A stretch of 22,976 bases of DNA, from the NCBI GenBank assembly GCA_003427395.1, contig BFEA01000019.1, positions 2,983,157 to 3,006,132 on the forward strand, read 5' to 3'. A program made the position numbers and the translations under genes. The DNA is from Chara braunii. Its lineage: Eukaryota > Streptophyta > Charophyceae > Charales > Characeae. This document shows, piece after piece, positions 1 through 8,168 of the stretch. The notes under the pieces are model-generated. The model worked only from the letters and a program-made list of their open reading frames with translations. It was not told the origin of the DNA and did not search any database. Numbering within the stretch: the stretch's first letter is position 1; the number at the start of each line of letters is the position of its first letter.

Positions 1-63
<63 letters not shown>
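1..63. repeat. (CT)n microsatellite
   Basis: An uninterrupted CT dinucleotide run of about 31 units starts at the window edge, so its true length is unknown. It sits a few bases upstream of a TACTAAC branch-site match and a candidate 3' splice site. On the plus strand it could serve as an oversized polypyrimidine tract. Confidence 0.98.
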
Positions 64-67
<4 letters not shown>

Positions 68-102
68 CGGTACTAACATGTGAAGGTGGCGCCTTGTTGC
101 AG

Positions 103-139
103 GTTCATTGAAGACGAAGCTGGAGCTATGGCGCCACAG
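103..139 (+). CDS. Candidate 37-bp internal exon of an unidentified host gene
   Basis: This short segment has strong exon borders. A perfect TACTAAC branch-site consensus lies at 71-77. TTGTTGCAG forms a 3' splice site ending at 102, and the segment ends CCACAG followed by GTAAGT, the ideal 5' splice site, at 140. Two of the three forward frames are open (one reads FIEDEAGAMAPQ), and I cannot choose between them. Its product is not recognisable. It could be an upstream exon of the RPGRIP1L-like gene at 21-22 kb, which would place both retrotransposons in one roughly 21-kb intron, but nothing in the sequence proves that link. It could also be chance splice consensus in non-coding DNA. Confidence 0.4.
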
Positions 140-515
140 GTAAGTCTCCCGGGCCTCCGCCAACCATCTCTCTCTTCCCAACGCTACTCTAGCTCCTAAT
201 AGCGCCCAGCGCTGAAGACTACTGCTAACGCTACTACTACTACTACTGCAGAGCTCCTCCAGAGTGCTCCTGCCGAATCCTGAAGACTGCCTCCTGCCTC
301 CTGCACATGAAGTGCCTGGGAAGTCCCTATGAACTACACCGTGACTACCTGCAGCCTGTAGGGCGGGCCAGTCTTATGTAGTGCTGGCCCGTCCAGGAGG
401 CTGCTCTTGCCAATGCCAAAACGTGCCAGACCCTGGTGTTGAAGTTCAAAGTCTTGAAAACAGGCCAAAAATGGCCTGGTCTGGTGCCTAAGTTTCAGGG
501 CAGGTCGACTTTATG
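140..515 (+). other. Non-coding segment with hairpins and a CTA repeat
   Basis: No convincing gene is seen. The stretch holds a short (CTA)n run at 231-247. An 11-bp inverted repeat with one mismatch lies at 361-371 and 384-394, and a perfect 7-bp hairpin with an AAAA loop lies at 461-478. The hairpins lead into the 46-bp repeat units that follow and may belong to the same repeat family. Confidence 0.6.
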
Positions 516-613
516 AGGGCCTGAAAATGGCCCTCGTTTTCAGGCTTTTAGGCTGAAATGACACAGGGCCTGTAGGCCCTTGTTTTCAGACTTTTAGGCT
601 GAAACGACACAGG
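516..613. repeat. 46-bp tandem repeat, left part (split by the LTR element)
   Basis: Two units of about 46-49 bp are visible (516-564 and 565-610). Each carries a palindromic start (AGGGCC ... GGCCCT type) followed by TTTTCAG, TTTAGGCTGAAA and GACAC. The array resumes at 9185 with a further unit and a partial one, so the 8.57-kb LTR retrotransposon landed between units. The last bases before the element, ACAGG at 609-613, are the likely left target-site duplication. Confidence 0.85.
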
Positions 614-1631
614 TGCAGTAACCCTGTTCAGAAGTAGCCTGGGGCCCAGAACTCAGCCCCAGGCAACGCAGACCTGAGTCGGTCTGTACTGGGCTGTGTG
701 ACCAAGACACGCCCAGGCCTGAGTCTGCTGCGTTTGGCTGTGTGACCAAATGCTGCACACTGGAAATTCAAGGGTCAAAGTCAACTGTAGAGTCAAAGGT
801 ACTGCGCCCAGGCCCTTGGTTGGATACACTCACTTGTTGTGCGCAGGTACCCAGACAACATCCAGGCCAGAGAGAATTCAGTTTCAGACCAATCTGGGCC
901 CTCGTTTGCATTGAGATCTGGATGGCTGAGGGATGCAGCATCCGGGGTCCAGACCCCGTGTCAAGGCTACATAAGCGCTGACTTCCTGGCTTTGACATTC
1001 ATTCATTCTGTCTTGGGTCAATGCTGACTTCACGCGTTGACGATGCGACGCTGGCTTGACGGTGCGACGCTAGTGGACGCTGGCTTTGTGCTGGCATTTG
1101 GGAGATTTGCGGCGACGCGCTGCTAGCTCGGCATGGTGGCTGGCCGGCTACTGTCTTCAGGGCATGCTGACGTGGCAACTGCCACGCGTTGTTGCTGACG
1201 TGACTGCTGCCACATGTTCTATTGCTGGGACTATATGACCGGCACTGCTGTTTTGCTTCATCGTCACTTCAGGAGGAGATAAGGACTGTGGAGAGATCGT
1301 GGAAACGTACCTGGTTGTCTTCATGTCGACATGGCTCCAGCGCTGATGAGAGACTGATTAGACGTGCCACGTGGCACACTGTAGTAGGACTTCGGATATG
1401 TGTTCAGACTATTGATTATTTGAGGTGGTGATCGAGGAGGGAGCCCGAAGCAGGAGTGGGCCTTGTATTATTCCTGTCCTTCGTCTAATCTCCCTCCTCT
1501 CTCCTTCGTCTGTGTATGATTATCTCATCTCATTCTTTCTGGACACAATTTTGATTATTGGTAATCATCAGCGGCTTGATATTCTGGACTTGCATTGTTG
1601 ACGAGTGTCTTCACGATCTGGGTTCATTGCA
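614..1631 (+). repeat. 5' long terminal repeat
   Basis: This 1018-bp LTR is directly repeated at 8169-9183. It begins with TG and ends with CA. The U3 part carries TGCTGACGTGGCA boxes and a CTATATGA TATA-like site at 1231-1238. Just downstream of the TATA-like site is the presumed transcription start region. A 14-bp perfect palindrome with a CACGTG core sits at 1364-1377. Short open frames inside (for example 742-981 and 1222-1431) occur in both LTRs but show no protein family and are taken as chance. Confidence 0.96.
1165..1238 (+). promoter_or_regulatory. LTR core promoter with ACGT boxes and TATA-like site
   Basis: TGCTGACGTGGCA (1165-1177) forms a perfect 7-bp inverted repeat with TGCCACG at 1180-1186. 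A second TGCTGACGTG (1193-1202) and CTATATGA (1231-1238) follow. ACGT-core boxes of this kind are known bZIP-factor sites in plants. The TATA-like position is inferred only from sequence and is matched in the 3' LTR at 8786-8793. Confidence 0.5.
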
Positions 1632-1634
1632 ATT

Positions 1635-1646
1635 TGGTATCGGAGC
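1635..1646 (+). other. Primer-binding site, initiator tRNA-Met type
   Basis: TGGTATCGGAGC lies three bases after the 5' LTR. The usual plant retrotransposon site complementary to initiator tRNA-Met is TGGTATCAGAGC, so this copy differs at one position. It marks the minus-strand DNA priming site and fixes the 5' LTR boundary. Confidence 0.9.
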
Positions 1647-1672
1647 ATACTCCAGATGATGATGCACGCCAG

Positions 1673-2678
1673 GTAAGTGACAAGCGCATGTATGATGTGA
1701 TGACAACGAGATCTGACGTGGACAACGATGACGATTGCCTGTATTGTTGACGTGGCACATACTTTGCTGGCGAGAAGACCCGACTCCGACGCGCGTGCTG
1801 ACATGGCAGTCGGGATCCCGACCAGGAGTGACCGGGTGCCAGCCTGGATCGCGACAGTGAGGCCGCGATCCCATGCTGACGTGGCATACTATGTGCCACG
1901 TCCAGGGACCTGGTTCCTGATGTGGCGATTACACGCTGCATAGGTTGCTGACGTGCGACCAGGTCCCAAACAGGCGCTAATGTGGCCTTTGGATGATGAC
2001 GATGACTGCTGACGTGGCGGGGAAGGATCATCATACCAGTCTTCTTGATGTGGTGATCACCTGCTGACGTGGCATTGGCTCCATTGGTTGACGCGACATT
2101 GACTCGATTGGCTGGTATAGCGGCGGTATCACACCAAGACGTGAGTGGCAAGTGAGAAGGACAGAACGCACACTTGCTGACGTGGCATCCCCACCGTTGG
2201 TTGATTAGATATTGATGTGCTGACGTGGCAGGATCTATTGTGTTGGCACTTCAGGGATGACACGTGGCAGACAGGATTGCTGCCAAGTAAGAGAAGCATT
2301 TTGAAGACGACGGCGATACAGTTGACTGAACCGATTATATAGTAGTAGTGCCAGCTGTCCGGGAGAGAGCATCATTGCACTAACACCAGGAAGACACAGC
2401 GAATTGAAGAAGGTTACTGACAAATTGTTTGTTGATGATTGTTGGCATACTTACCCTGTTGTTGTTGTGTTGTGGTGTTTGCATACTTGTGTGTGTATCT
2501 GATCACACGGGCCTGAAGTGGTACGTGTACACTCTTGTTTAGGACGTCATCACACAGACAGACAAATAACAGCAGTAGTTAGAAAATAGAAATAATTGCA
2601 TTTCTGAAATCTTGCTGTATATAGATCAGTGCGGCCGTGGGATTTATTATTGTTAATTAATTATTTATTGTGTGGCAG
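1673..2678 (+). other. Retroelement leader, candidate 1.0-kb 5'-UTR intron with ACGT-box array
   Basis: The 1-kb leader between the primer-binding site and gag has no convincing protein. It starts just after CCAG at a perfect GTAAGTG donor (1673) and ends at a T-rich tract and GTGGCAG acceptor (2678), 12 bases before the gag ATG at 2691. It holds at least ten copies of a TGCTGACGTGGCA-like motif, starting near 1714, 1745, 1796, 1874, 1946, 2008, 2062, 2175, 2218 and (as CACGTGGCA) 2261. All are in one orientation, apart from a reverse copy near 1894. Removal as an intron would bring the gag start codon near the cap. Splicing and any enhancer role are inference. Confidence 0.5.
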
Positions 2679-2690
2679 ACGCACGACACG

Positions 2691-4535
2691 ATGTCTTTTC
2701 TCCGGAATTGCTTGAAACTCTCGGTGTTCACTCGTTTTATTCCTCTTCTTTTTTATCCTGTCTCACTCATGTTCAGACTGGATGAAGAGACAACCAAACC
2801 ACGAACAAGGCACCAAGTGGATGAACGCAAGAAAGTATTGTCTAGCCGTTCGGACCAATTTGAATCTGAACTTCGTGGCGCTGGTCCCGAAGCTGAGTCC
2901 CATGTACGGGCACTGTACGATTTGAAGGCAGTTAGAGCTGCCCTCAAATCAGCTGAGACCGGGACTGACGTTCTCCAAGTTCAGGATACACTTATCAGGT
3001 GTCATCAGGCACTTGACAAGTTTATCATTGAACAGTTCACTGAAACTGAAAAAAAGGAAGAGAAGAAAACGGTAGTGTCTAAGGAAGCCGTGGATGAAAG
3101 TATCAGACAACTTGAGGAGGCACTTGAGAGGGAGAAGAAAAAGAGAGAAGAAATGAGGAAAAGGAGAGAAGAGAATGAACAACAAGCACAAAGAATTCAA
3201 GAAATCAGACAAGCTGTCATTCAAACCGAAGGAGAAGGACATGCAATCTCTTTGGCTCATTTTGTAACTTACCTCGCTCACTTGGAAATGAAGATTGACC
3301 AGACTGTTGCACGAATTGATGATGTGGCCGGGGGACTACAAACAATCACGAATCTCGTCAAAGGAAAGAACCAGGTGACGGAAAAGGTCAAGGAAGAGAA
3401 AAATGAAAAAACAGAGAAACTAATGGGAGATGCAATGAAGTCTCTTAGAGTAGAAACTCAGAAACCGGAACAGAAGAAACTGGAAGAGAAGAAAGGGGAA
3501 CCTTCGAGTCCGTCGAAGTCTCCCGGAGGAAGCAAAGTCACCACCACACAACCTGAGAAACCCAAGAAGAAGGAGAAGGTAAAAATGAAATTGCCTTTCA
3601 TGTTCTGCAACAAGAAAGATGAAAATTTATTGTTGTGGATTGCCGAGATTCAGACGTATTGTAGTACAGCCCCTGTTGAACCCGATTCCCAGGTTGCTTT
3701 CTCTACCTCTTGTCTTGGGGGGGAAGCTAAGGAATGGGTATTGGCCGAGGCTAACGCAGCAGGGTTTGATGACATTGGAGAGTGGGCTGGGACATTGACT
3801 CTGAAGCAGTTCCTTGGTAAGATCAAGGAACGCTTCCCGGATAAGACAACGACCGACAAGGCCTTTGACCAGCTCACTGCCATTGGTCAAAAACATTGGA
3901 CCTCAGTAGAAGCTTTGTCTAGGGAAGTTGATAGGTTGCTGCAGGTTCCTGGACTGAACCTGCAAGACAACCAAGTCTTGTACATCTATTCCCGTGCTCT
4001 ACCCGAGCCCATTCGTGGACAACTCGTGGCAGAGTCCAAGTCCGGCAAGTATAATTATAGGCCGTTTCGGGATCTGGCTCTCCAACGAGAGCAAATGACT
4101 GCTCTGGTAAAGAACTCGTATGCTTCTGTTGTGAAGTATGGTGGTGGTGCAGGTGCAGGAAAGCGGATACTTTGGCGCCAAAAGCGCCAGGACCACACCC
4201 TCGTCGTCTTTGATGACGATAGTGTGGAGAAGTGGCCATTGGAGGCCGAGGGTGTGGCGACCGGCAGTGATTCCGAGAAGGGGGAAGTCATTGCTGCCGT
4301 GGTCAACAAGGGAAGACCACGACCGCCGGTAATGAAGAAGAAGAAACCACGCTCGTTTCCCGAGCATCCCGGGATTGCAGCCGAGAAGTCATGGGGAAAG
4401 ATGAGAATGTCACAAAAAACGTGGCAGGAATGCCAGGTAAGAATGGATAATGCACAATGTCTAAAGTGTGGTACCCCAGGGCATGTAATAACATGGTGCC
4501 CACTTATCCGTAACCCAAAAGCGAGCCGCCAGTAG
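2691..4535 (+). CDS. gag: Gag polyprotein of chromovirus
   Basis: This reading frame encodes the capsid-like Gag that would package element RNA into cytoplasmic particles. From the ATG at 2691 it is 614 residues. The first 26 residues are unusually hydrophobic, so the ATG at 2769 is an equally good start. A long lysine/glutamate-rich coiled-coil region follows (roughly residues 85-300). Next comes a retrotransposon Gag core (about 299-470, starting KLPFMFCNKKDENLLLWI) with the usual tryptophan and phenylalanine pattern. The C-terminus has a zinc knuckle, CLKCGTPGHVITWC, matching CX2CX4HX4C at 4458-4499. The frame ends in tandem TAG codons at 4533 and 4536. Unlike pol it has no internal stop, so it is the best-kept gene of the element. 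Confidence 0.93.
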   Translation: MSFLRNCLKLSVFTRFIPLLFYPVSLMFRLDEETTKPRTRHQVDERKKVLSSRSDQFESELRGAGPEAESHVRALYDLKAVRAALKSAETGTDVLQVQDTLIRCHQALDKFIIEQFTETEKKEEKKTVVSKEAVDESIRQLEEALEREKKKREEMRKRREENEQQAQRIQEIRQAVIQTEGEGHAISLAHFVTYLAHLEMKIDQTVARIDDVAGGLQTITNLVKGKNQVTEKVKEEKNEKTEKLMGDAMKSLRVETQKPEQKKLEEKKGEPSSPSKSPGGSKVTTTQPEKPKKKEKVKMKLPFMFCNKKDENLLLWIAEIQTYCSTAPVEPDSQVAFSTSCLGGEAKEWVLAEANAAGFDDIGEWAGTLTLKQFLGKIKERFPDKTTTDKAFDQLTAIGQKHWTSVEALSREVDRLLQVPGLNLQDNQVLYIYSRALPEPIRGQLVAESKSGKYNYRPFRDLALQREQMTALVKNSYASVVKYGGGAGAGKRILWRQKRQDHTLVVFDDDSVEKWPLEAEGVATGSDSEKGEVIAAVVNKGRPRPPVMKKKKPRSFPEHPGIAAEKSWGKMRMSQKTWQECQVRMDNAQCLKCGTPGHVITWCPLIRNPKASRQ

Positions 4536-4552
4536 TAGCATCTGCTCCTACT
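4514..4552 (+). promoter_or_regulatory. Candidate -1 ribosomal frameshift site at the gag/pol junction
   Basis: The heptamer CCCAAAA (4514-4520) is in the gag frame as C CCA AAA, the canonical X XXY YYZ form. The -1 frame opens exactly here, because its preceding codon at 4511 is TAA, and it is the frame of protease, RT and RNase H. Ten bases downstream a small stem can form (AGTAG 4531-4535 with CTACT 4548-4552, then AGC with GCT inside). An ordinary old 1-base indel in a run of A could give the same picture. Confidence 0.45.
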
Positions 4553-4735
4553 GAGTCTAAGGGTTTGAACCAAGATGAAGGTAAGGCGCCTACAAACCCT
4601 TCCAACCCTTCGACTCACATGGCAGAGGATGGTTCTTCTTAGGCCCATCGTCTGGAACACCCTGAACCTGTCTTATGTACTGTCTCTCTGGACGACTCTC
4701 TTGACGAGCTTGGTAACGAGTTGTTAGCATTATGA

Positions 4736-5236
4736 AGTTCGTGGGATAAGAAATCGAAGTCTAAGGGTGACCTACTACTCGCGGATGTAGAGATTGCACA
4801 TACACGTGTAGGTGCACTGTTGGACTCAGGATCCACGCAATCCTACATATTAGAGAAAGCAATCCGCAAGTTGCACCTTGGAATGAAGGTGAAAGATTTG
4901 TCTCGACCTATCACGTTTATTCTCGCTGACAGACGCACGATCACTATCTCGCAATGTGTTGATCGTGTCAAATGTCGATTTCGCACCAAGGAAGGGAAGA
5001 AAATTATTCACGAGGTATCCTTCCTAGGTGAAAAGAATTTACCCTTTGACTTGATTCTGGGAATGGACTGGCACGAGGAAGCCAACCCAGATATCAAGTT
5101 CAAAGAAAAGATTGTGCAGTTGTGTGATGCACACTCTGAATTGAAACCTATCAAATTGTTTCATAAGTCTGACTCTAACTCTAGTCTGTCTTTCTGTTGT
5201 ATGAGTTATCCAACATTTCGATCAATGGTTTCATAG
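4736..5236 (+). pseudogene. pol: Pol segment: aspartic protease (broken pol)
   Basis: This is the retropepsin domain that would cut the Gag-Pol polyprotein. The catalytic LLDSGST motif is at 4817-4837, and the family's second signature, ILGMDW, is at 5054-5071. The reading frame is -1 relative to gag. The open stretch begins after an in-frame TGA at 4733, and a further in-frame TAG at 4640 lies between gag and the protease. The segment ends at TAG 5234. The same frame continues into the RT region, so these stops are nonsense mutations in what was one pol frame. No ATG is expected, because protease is normally made by cleavage. No intact product is possible from this copy without readthrough. 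Confidence 0.88.
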
Positions 5237-5362
5237 AAAACGTTGGAACAGGAAGTAATGATGGTCTTAGTGAAGAAAGCAGGTGAGTCTTCTACTTCCT
5301 ATCCACCTTCGATTGAAAAACTCTTAGATGAATATAAAGAATTATTCACTGAACCAACATGA

Positions 5363-6139
5363 ATAACAGAGCGTGCAATTAAGCACATCATTGAAATTAT
5401 TCCTGGTAGTAAAATTCCCAAGGGCCCTATCTACAGAATGTCTGCTAGGGAACTTGTGGAATTAAGGAAACAATTGCAGGACCTAACAGAAAAAGGATGG
5501 ATTCGCCCTAATAGAGGGTTGAATGCCGTCACTGTTAAAAATAGAGGGTTGAATACCGTCACTGTTAAAAATGCCGAACCTCTTCCACGAATTGACGACG
5601 TACTTGACCAGTTACAAGGATGCAAGTACTTTAGCAAGATCGACTTGAAATCTGGGTACCACCTGATCGAGGTGGAACCCTCCGATCAGCATAAGACTGC
5701 TTTCCGGACCAGGTATGACCACTATGAGTTTGTGGTAACGCCCTTCGGATTAACGAATGCCTCTGCCACTTTTCAAAGGTCAATGAATGACTTGTTTCGT
5801 CAATGGTTGGATAAATTTATCATTGTCTATCTTGATGATATTCTAGTGTATAGTAAAACACTAGAGGATCATGAGAAGCACCTTCATCTGGTGCTAGGGA
5901 AGTTGCGTGAGGGCAACTTTAAGATTAACCCAAAGAAGTCTGAGTTTGATAAGTCCGAAGTATTACACCTAGGACACATAGTAAACGAAGAAGGCCTAAG
6001 GCCGGAAGAGAAAAGGATATCAGCAATTAGAGATTGGCCACAACCTAAGTCTATTATTGAACTACGATCTTTCCTTGGTCTAGCTAGTTATTATAGGAAG
6101 TTTGTCAGAAACTTCTCACTGATTGTTGCACCAATGTGA
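5363..6139 (+). pseudogene. pol: Pol segment: reverse transcriptase, damaged
   Basis: The segment encodes the retroelement reverse transcriptase. Visible parts are the N-terminal approach (YRMSARELVELRKQLQDL), LPRIDDVLDQL, motif A FSKIDLKSGYH with its catalytic Asp at 5642, the VTPFGLTNASATFQ block, and the catalytic YLDDIL at 5828-5845, followed by the LGHIV and SFLGLASYYRKF connection. It lies in the same frame as the protease, after TGA 5360, and ends at TGA 6137. An exact-length 30-bp tandem duplication (5511-5570) sits where the fingers-domain block between IRP and YRxLN should be. That conserved block of about 20-25 residues is missing. The polymerase is therefore probably inactive even apart from the stops. 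Confidence 0.93.
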
Positions 6140-6244
6140 AGATGGTTAAAGAAAGAAACTATCTGGTTGTGGGATAAGGATTGTGAGTCTTCCTTTCGGA
6201 AATTGAAGTATGCACCGACTCACTACCGTCCTTAAGATTGTTGA

Positions 6245-7060
6245 CCGTCCTTGCCTTTCATTGTCACCACTGACGCAAGTCAGTATGGGACTGACGTTGT
6301 TCTCCAACAGGATGACGGCAAAGGCTATAGGCCCATAGAATTTATGTCGAAACGACTGCTGTGTGACAAAGTCGCCAACTCCACGTATGAACGAGAACTC
6401 TATGCCTTAGTCTGTGCGTTGGACACATGGAGGCACTACCTGTTAGGGAGACACTTTACTATGTATTCAGACCACTCAACCCGACAGTGGATAAAAACAC
6501 AGTCCAGACTCTCTGACAAGTTAGTAAGATGGTCTGCATTCATTGACACCTTTGACTTTGAACTCAAGACTATCAAAGGTAAGTCTAATGTGGTTGCAGA
6601 TGCTTTGTCCCGACGTAGTAATTTCTTTGGTGCAATTGTCTCTTACTTGGATGTTGGGAATGACCTGAAAGACCAGATTCGCCAAGGATATGCTACTGAT
6701 CCTATCTGGAAACCAATCATGGATATCCTTGTACGAGATCCGTCCCAACTACCCATTTATAGACTGACTGATGGGTCGTTGTTCTTGATTGACCAAACTG
6801 AACAAAAATTGTGTATTCCTCATAAGGAAGAGATAAAAAGTCTATTGATTGGGGAATGTCACGATTTTGAGGGTCATTTTGGTTTCAAGAAAACATATGC
6901 TGAAGTCAGAGAACGTTCCGAATGGAAGGGACTTAAAGAAGATGTACTAACATATGTTCGTACCTGTTTAGTGTGTCAGAGAAACAAGCCGTCGCATGAG
7001 AATCCCCTTGGACTTCTTAAGCCATTACCTATACCAAGCGAACCAGGTGAGTCTATCTAA
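6245..7060 (+). pseudogene. pol: Pol segment: RNase H and integrase N-terminal zinc domain
   Basis: The first part is a Ty3-type RNase H, which would remove RNA from the RNA-DNA hybrid. It shows TTDAS (catalytic Asp at 6272), YERELYAL, YSDHST and the closing VVADALSRR. The second part holds the integrase HHCC zinc domain (ECHDFEGHFGFKKT ... CLVCQRNK). It is in the same frame as RT. It is separated from RT by three in-frame stops (6137 TGA, 6233 TAA, 6242 TGA) around a short stretch that reads better in another frame. It ends at TAA 7058, where the integrase continues in a different frame. Confidence 0.92.
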
Positions 7061-7080
7061 ATTGACTTCAGAGTCTGGTT

Positions 7081-7623
7081 AAAAGTCGCAATGGTAATCG
7101 TCAAGTGATGGTAATTGTGGACCGTTTCTTTAAATACGCTATGTTTGTACCCTTACCAGCAGAAGCGCGTACTGAACTTATCATCCAGAAATTTCAGATG
7201 TGATGGGTCACTGAGTATGGGTTCCTTAAATCCATTGTGTTTGATCGAGATGTCAGGTTCACCAGTCTGTCATGGCAAAAGCTGATGGAAGCTTATGGCA
7301 CGCGGCTGACCATGTCGTCAGGGAGACATCCCGAAACGAATGGCCAGACTGAACGGATGAACCGTTTGTGCCAGCAACTTTTGTGCATGTATGTTAGACC
7401 CGATCAAATTGATTGGGATAAGAACTTACCCAAAATTGCGAGTGCATATAACAACAGTGTCCACACTTCCACTGGAAAAACCCCGAATGCACTTCACAAA
7501 GGGTGGAAACCTAGACGTCCTATTGATGTACTGGACCGGGACCAGTTCCTTAGGTTACCCCAGGGACCCGAGAATATGCTATATTGTTCCAGGAGGACAT
7601 TCCGAAAGTTAAAGATAATCTAA
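7081..7623 (+). pseudogene. pol: Pol segment: integrase catalytic core
   Basis: The integrase DDE core would insert element DNA into the host genome. It is in the +1 forward frame, shifted from the RNase H segment by an indel between about 7060 and 7085. The three acidic residues are recognisable: Asp in IVDRFFKYA (near 7117), Asp in VFDRDVRFTS (near 7240), and Glu in NGQTERMN (near 7350), with the expected spacing of about 35 residues between the last two. An in-frame TGA at 7201 interrupts it between the first two. The frame runs out at TAA 7621, and the true C-terminus continues one frame lower from about 7565-7590. Confidence 0.92.
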
Positions 7624-8114
7624 GGAAAGCTCAACTACGGATGATTGAACAAGCCAACAGGTATCGTCGACCGTCTACATTCAAAGAGGGTGATCTGGTT
7701 TGGGTAAAATCTAAAGAGTTTTCACTAGAGAAAGATGTGTCCCAAAAATTGCTTCCTGTCTATTTTGGACCCTGGGAAGTTCTCAAAGTAATTGGAGATG
7801 CAAAGGGACCGTCTTATCGCATTGATATTCCCCCTCATCTCAAAACATATCTTGTCTTTCACGCGTCCAAACTGTTACCCTATGTAGAAGGAAATGAGTT
7901 CCCATATAGACCTTCTATGATCCCGCCAGACATGGACGGCGGATACGAGGTAGACAAAATCATAGAGCATGGGTACTTTTCTACAGGTGGGCGTGGACGA
8001 CCCCAGAAGCAGTTCAAGGTACGTTTTAAGTCTCAGGCACCATCTGAGGACAGATGGTTTAGTAAACGGGAACTACTTGAAACTGCTCCTGATATTGTCG
8101 CTGCTTATGAATGA
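7584..8114 (+). pseudogene. pol: Pol segment: integrase C-terminus with chromodomain
   Basis: The first half is the integrase C-terminal domain (KEGDLVWVKSKEF ... YFGPWEVLKVIG ... VFHASKLLPYV). The last part, from YEVDKIIEHGYF to about RWFSKRELLETAPDIVAAYE, matches a chromodomain. This module defines chromoviruses and is known to steer integration toward marked chromatin. The usual aromatic W of the VKWKG strand is F here (FKVRFKS), so it looks like a divergent, group-II-like chromodomain with an incomplete aromatic cage. There is no real start codon; the segment is joined to the core by a frameshift. TGA 8112 is the authentic end of pol, 54 bases before the 3' LTR. Confidence 0.88.
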
Positions 8115-8150
8115 GGGTTAAGGTCTTAAATATTTTTGCGGTGGAACTCG

Positions 8151-8168
8151 AAAATGGGCCGGCAGGAA
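8151..8168 (+). other. Presumed polypurine tract, poor match
   Basis: The bases directly before the 3' LTR (AAAATGGGCCGGCAGGAA) should hold the plus-strand primer. They are purine-rich but interrupted by pyrimidines. This call rests mainly on position. Confidence 0.4.

Noticed and set aside
742-981. Open frames inside the LTRs, repeated at 8297-8614
   Set aside because: They recur only because the LTR is duplicated. Frame lengths differ between copies and no family is seen.
1624-2151. 175-residue minus-strand frame in the leader
   Set aside because: Composition is Arg/Ser/His-rich with no family, opposite a repeat-rich leader; taken as chance.
4055-4660. 201-residue and other minus-strand frames opposite gag
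   Set aside because: These are shadows of the conserved gag frame on the plus strand.
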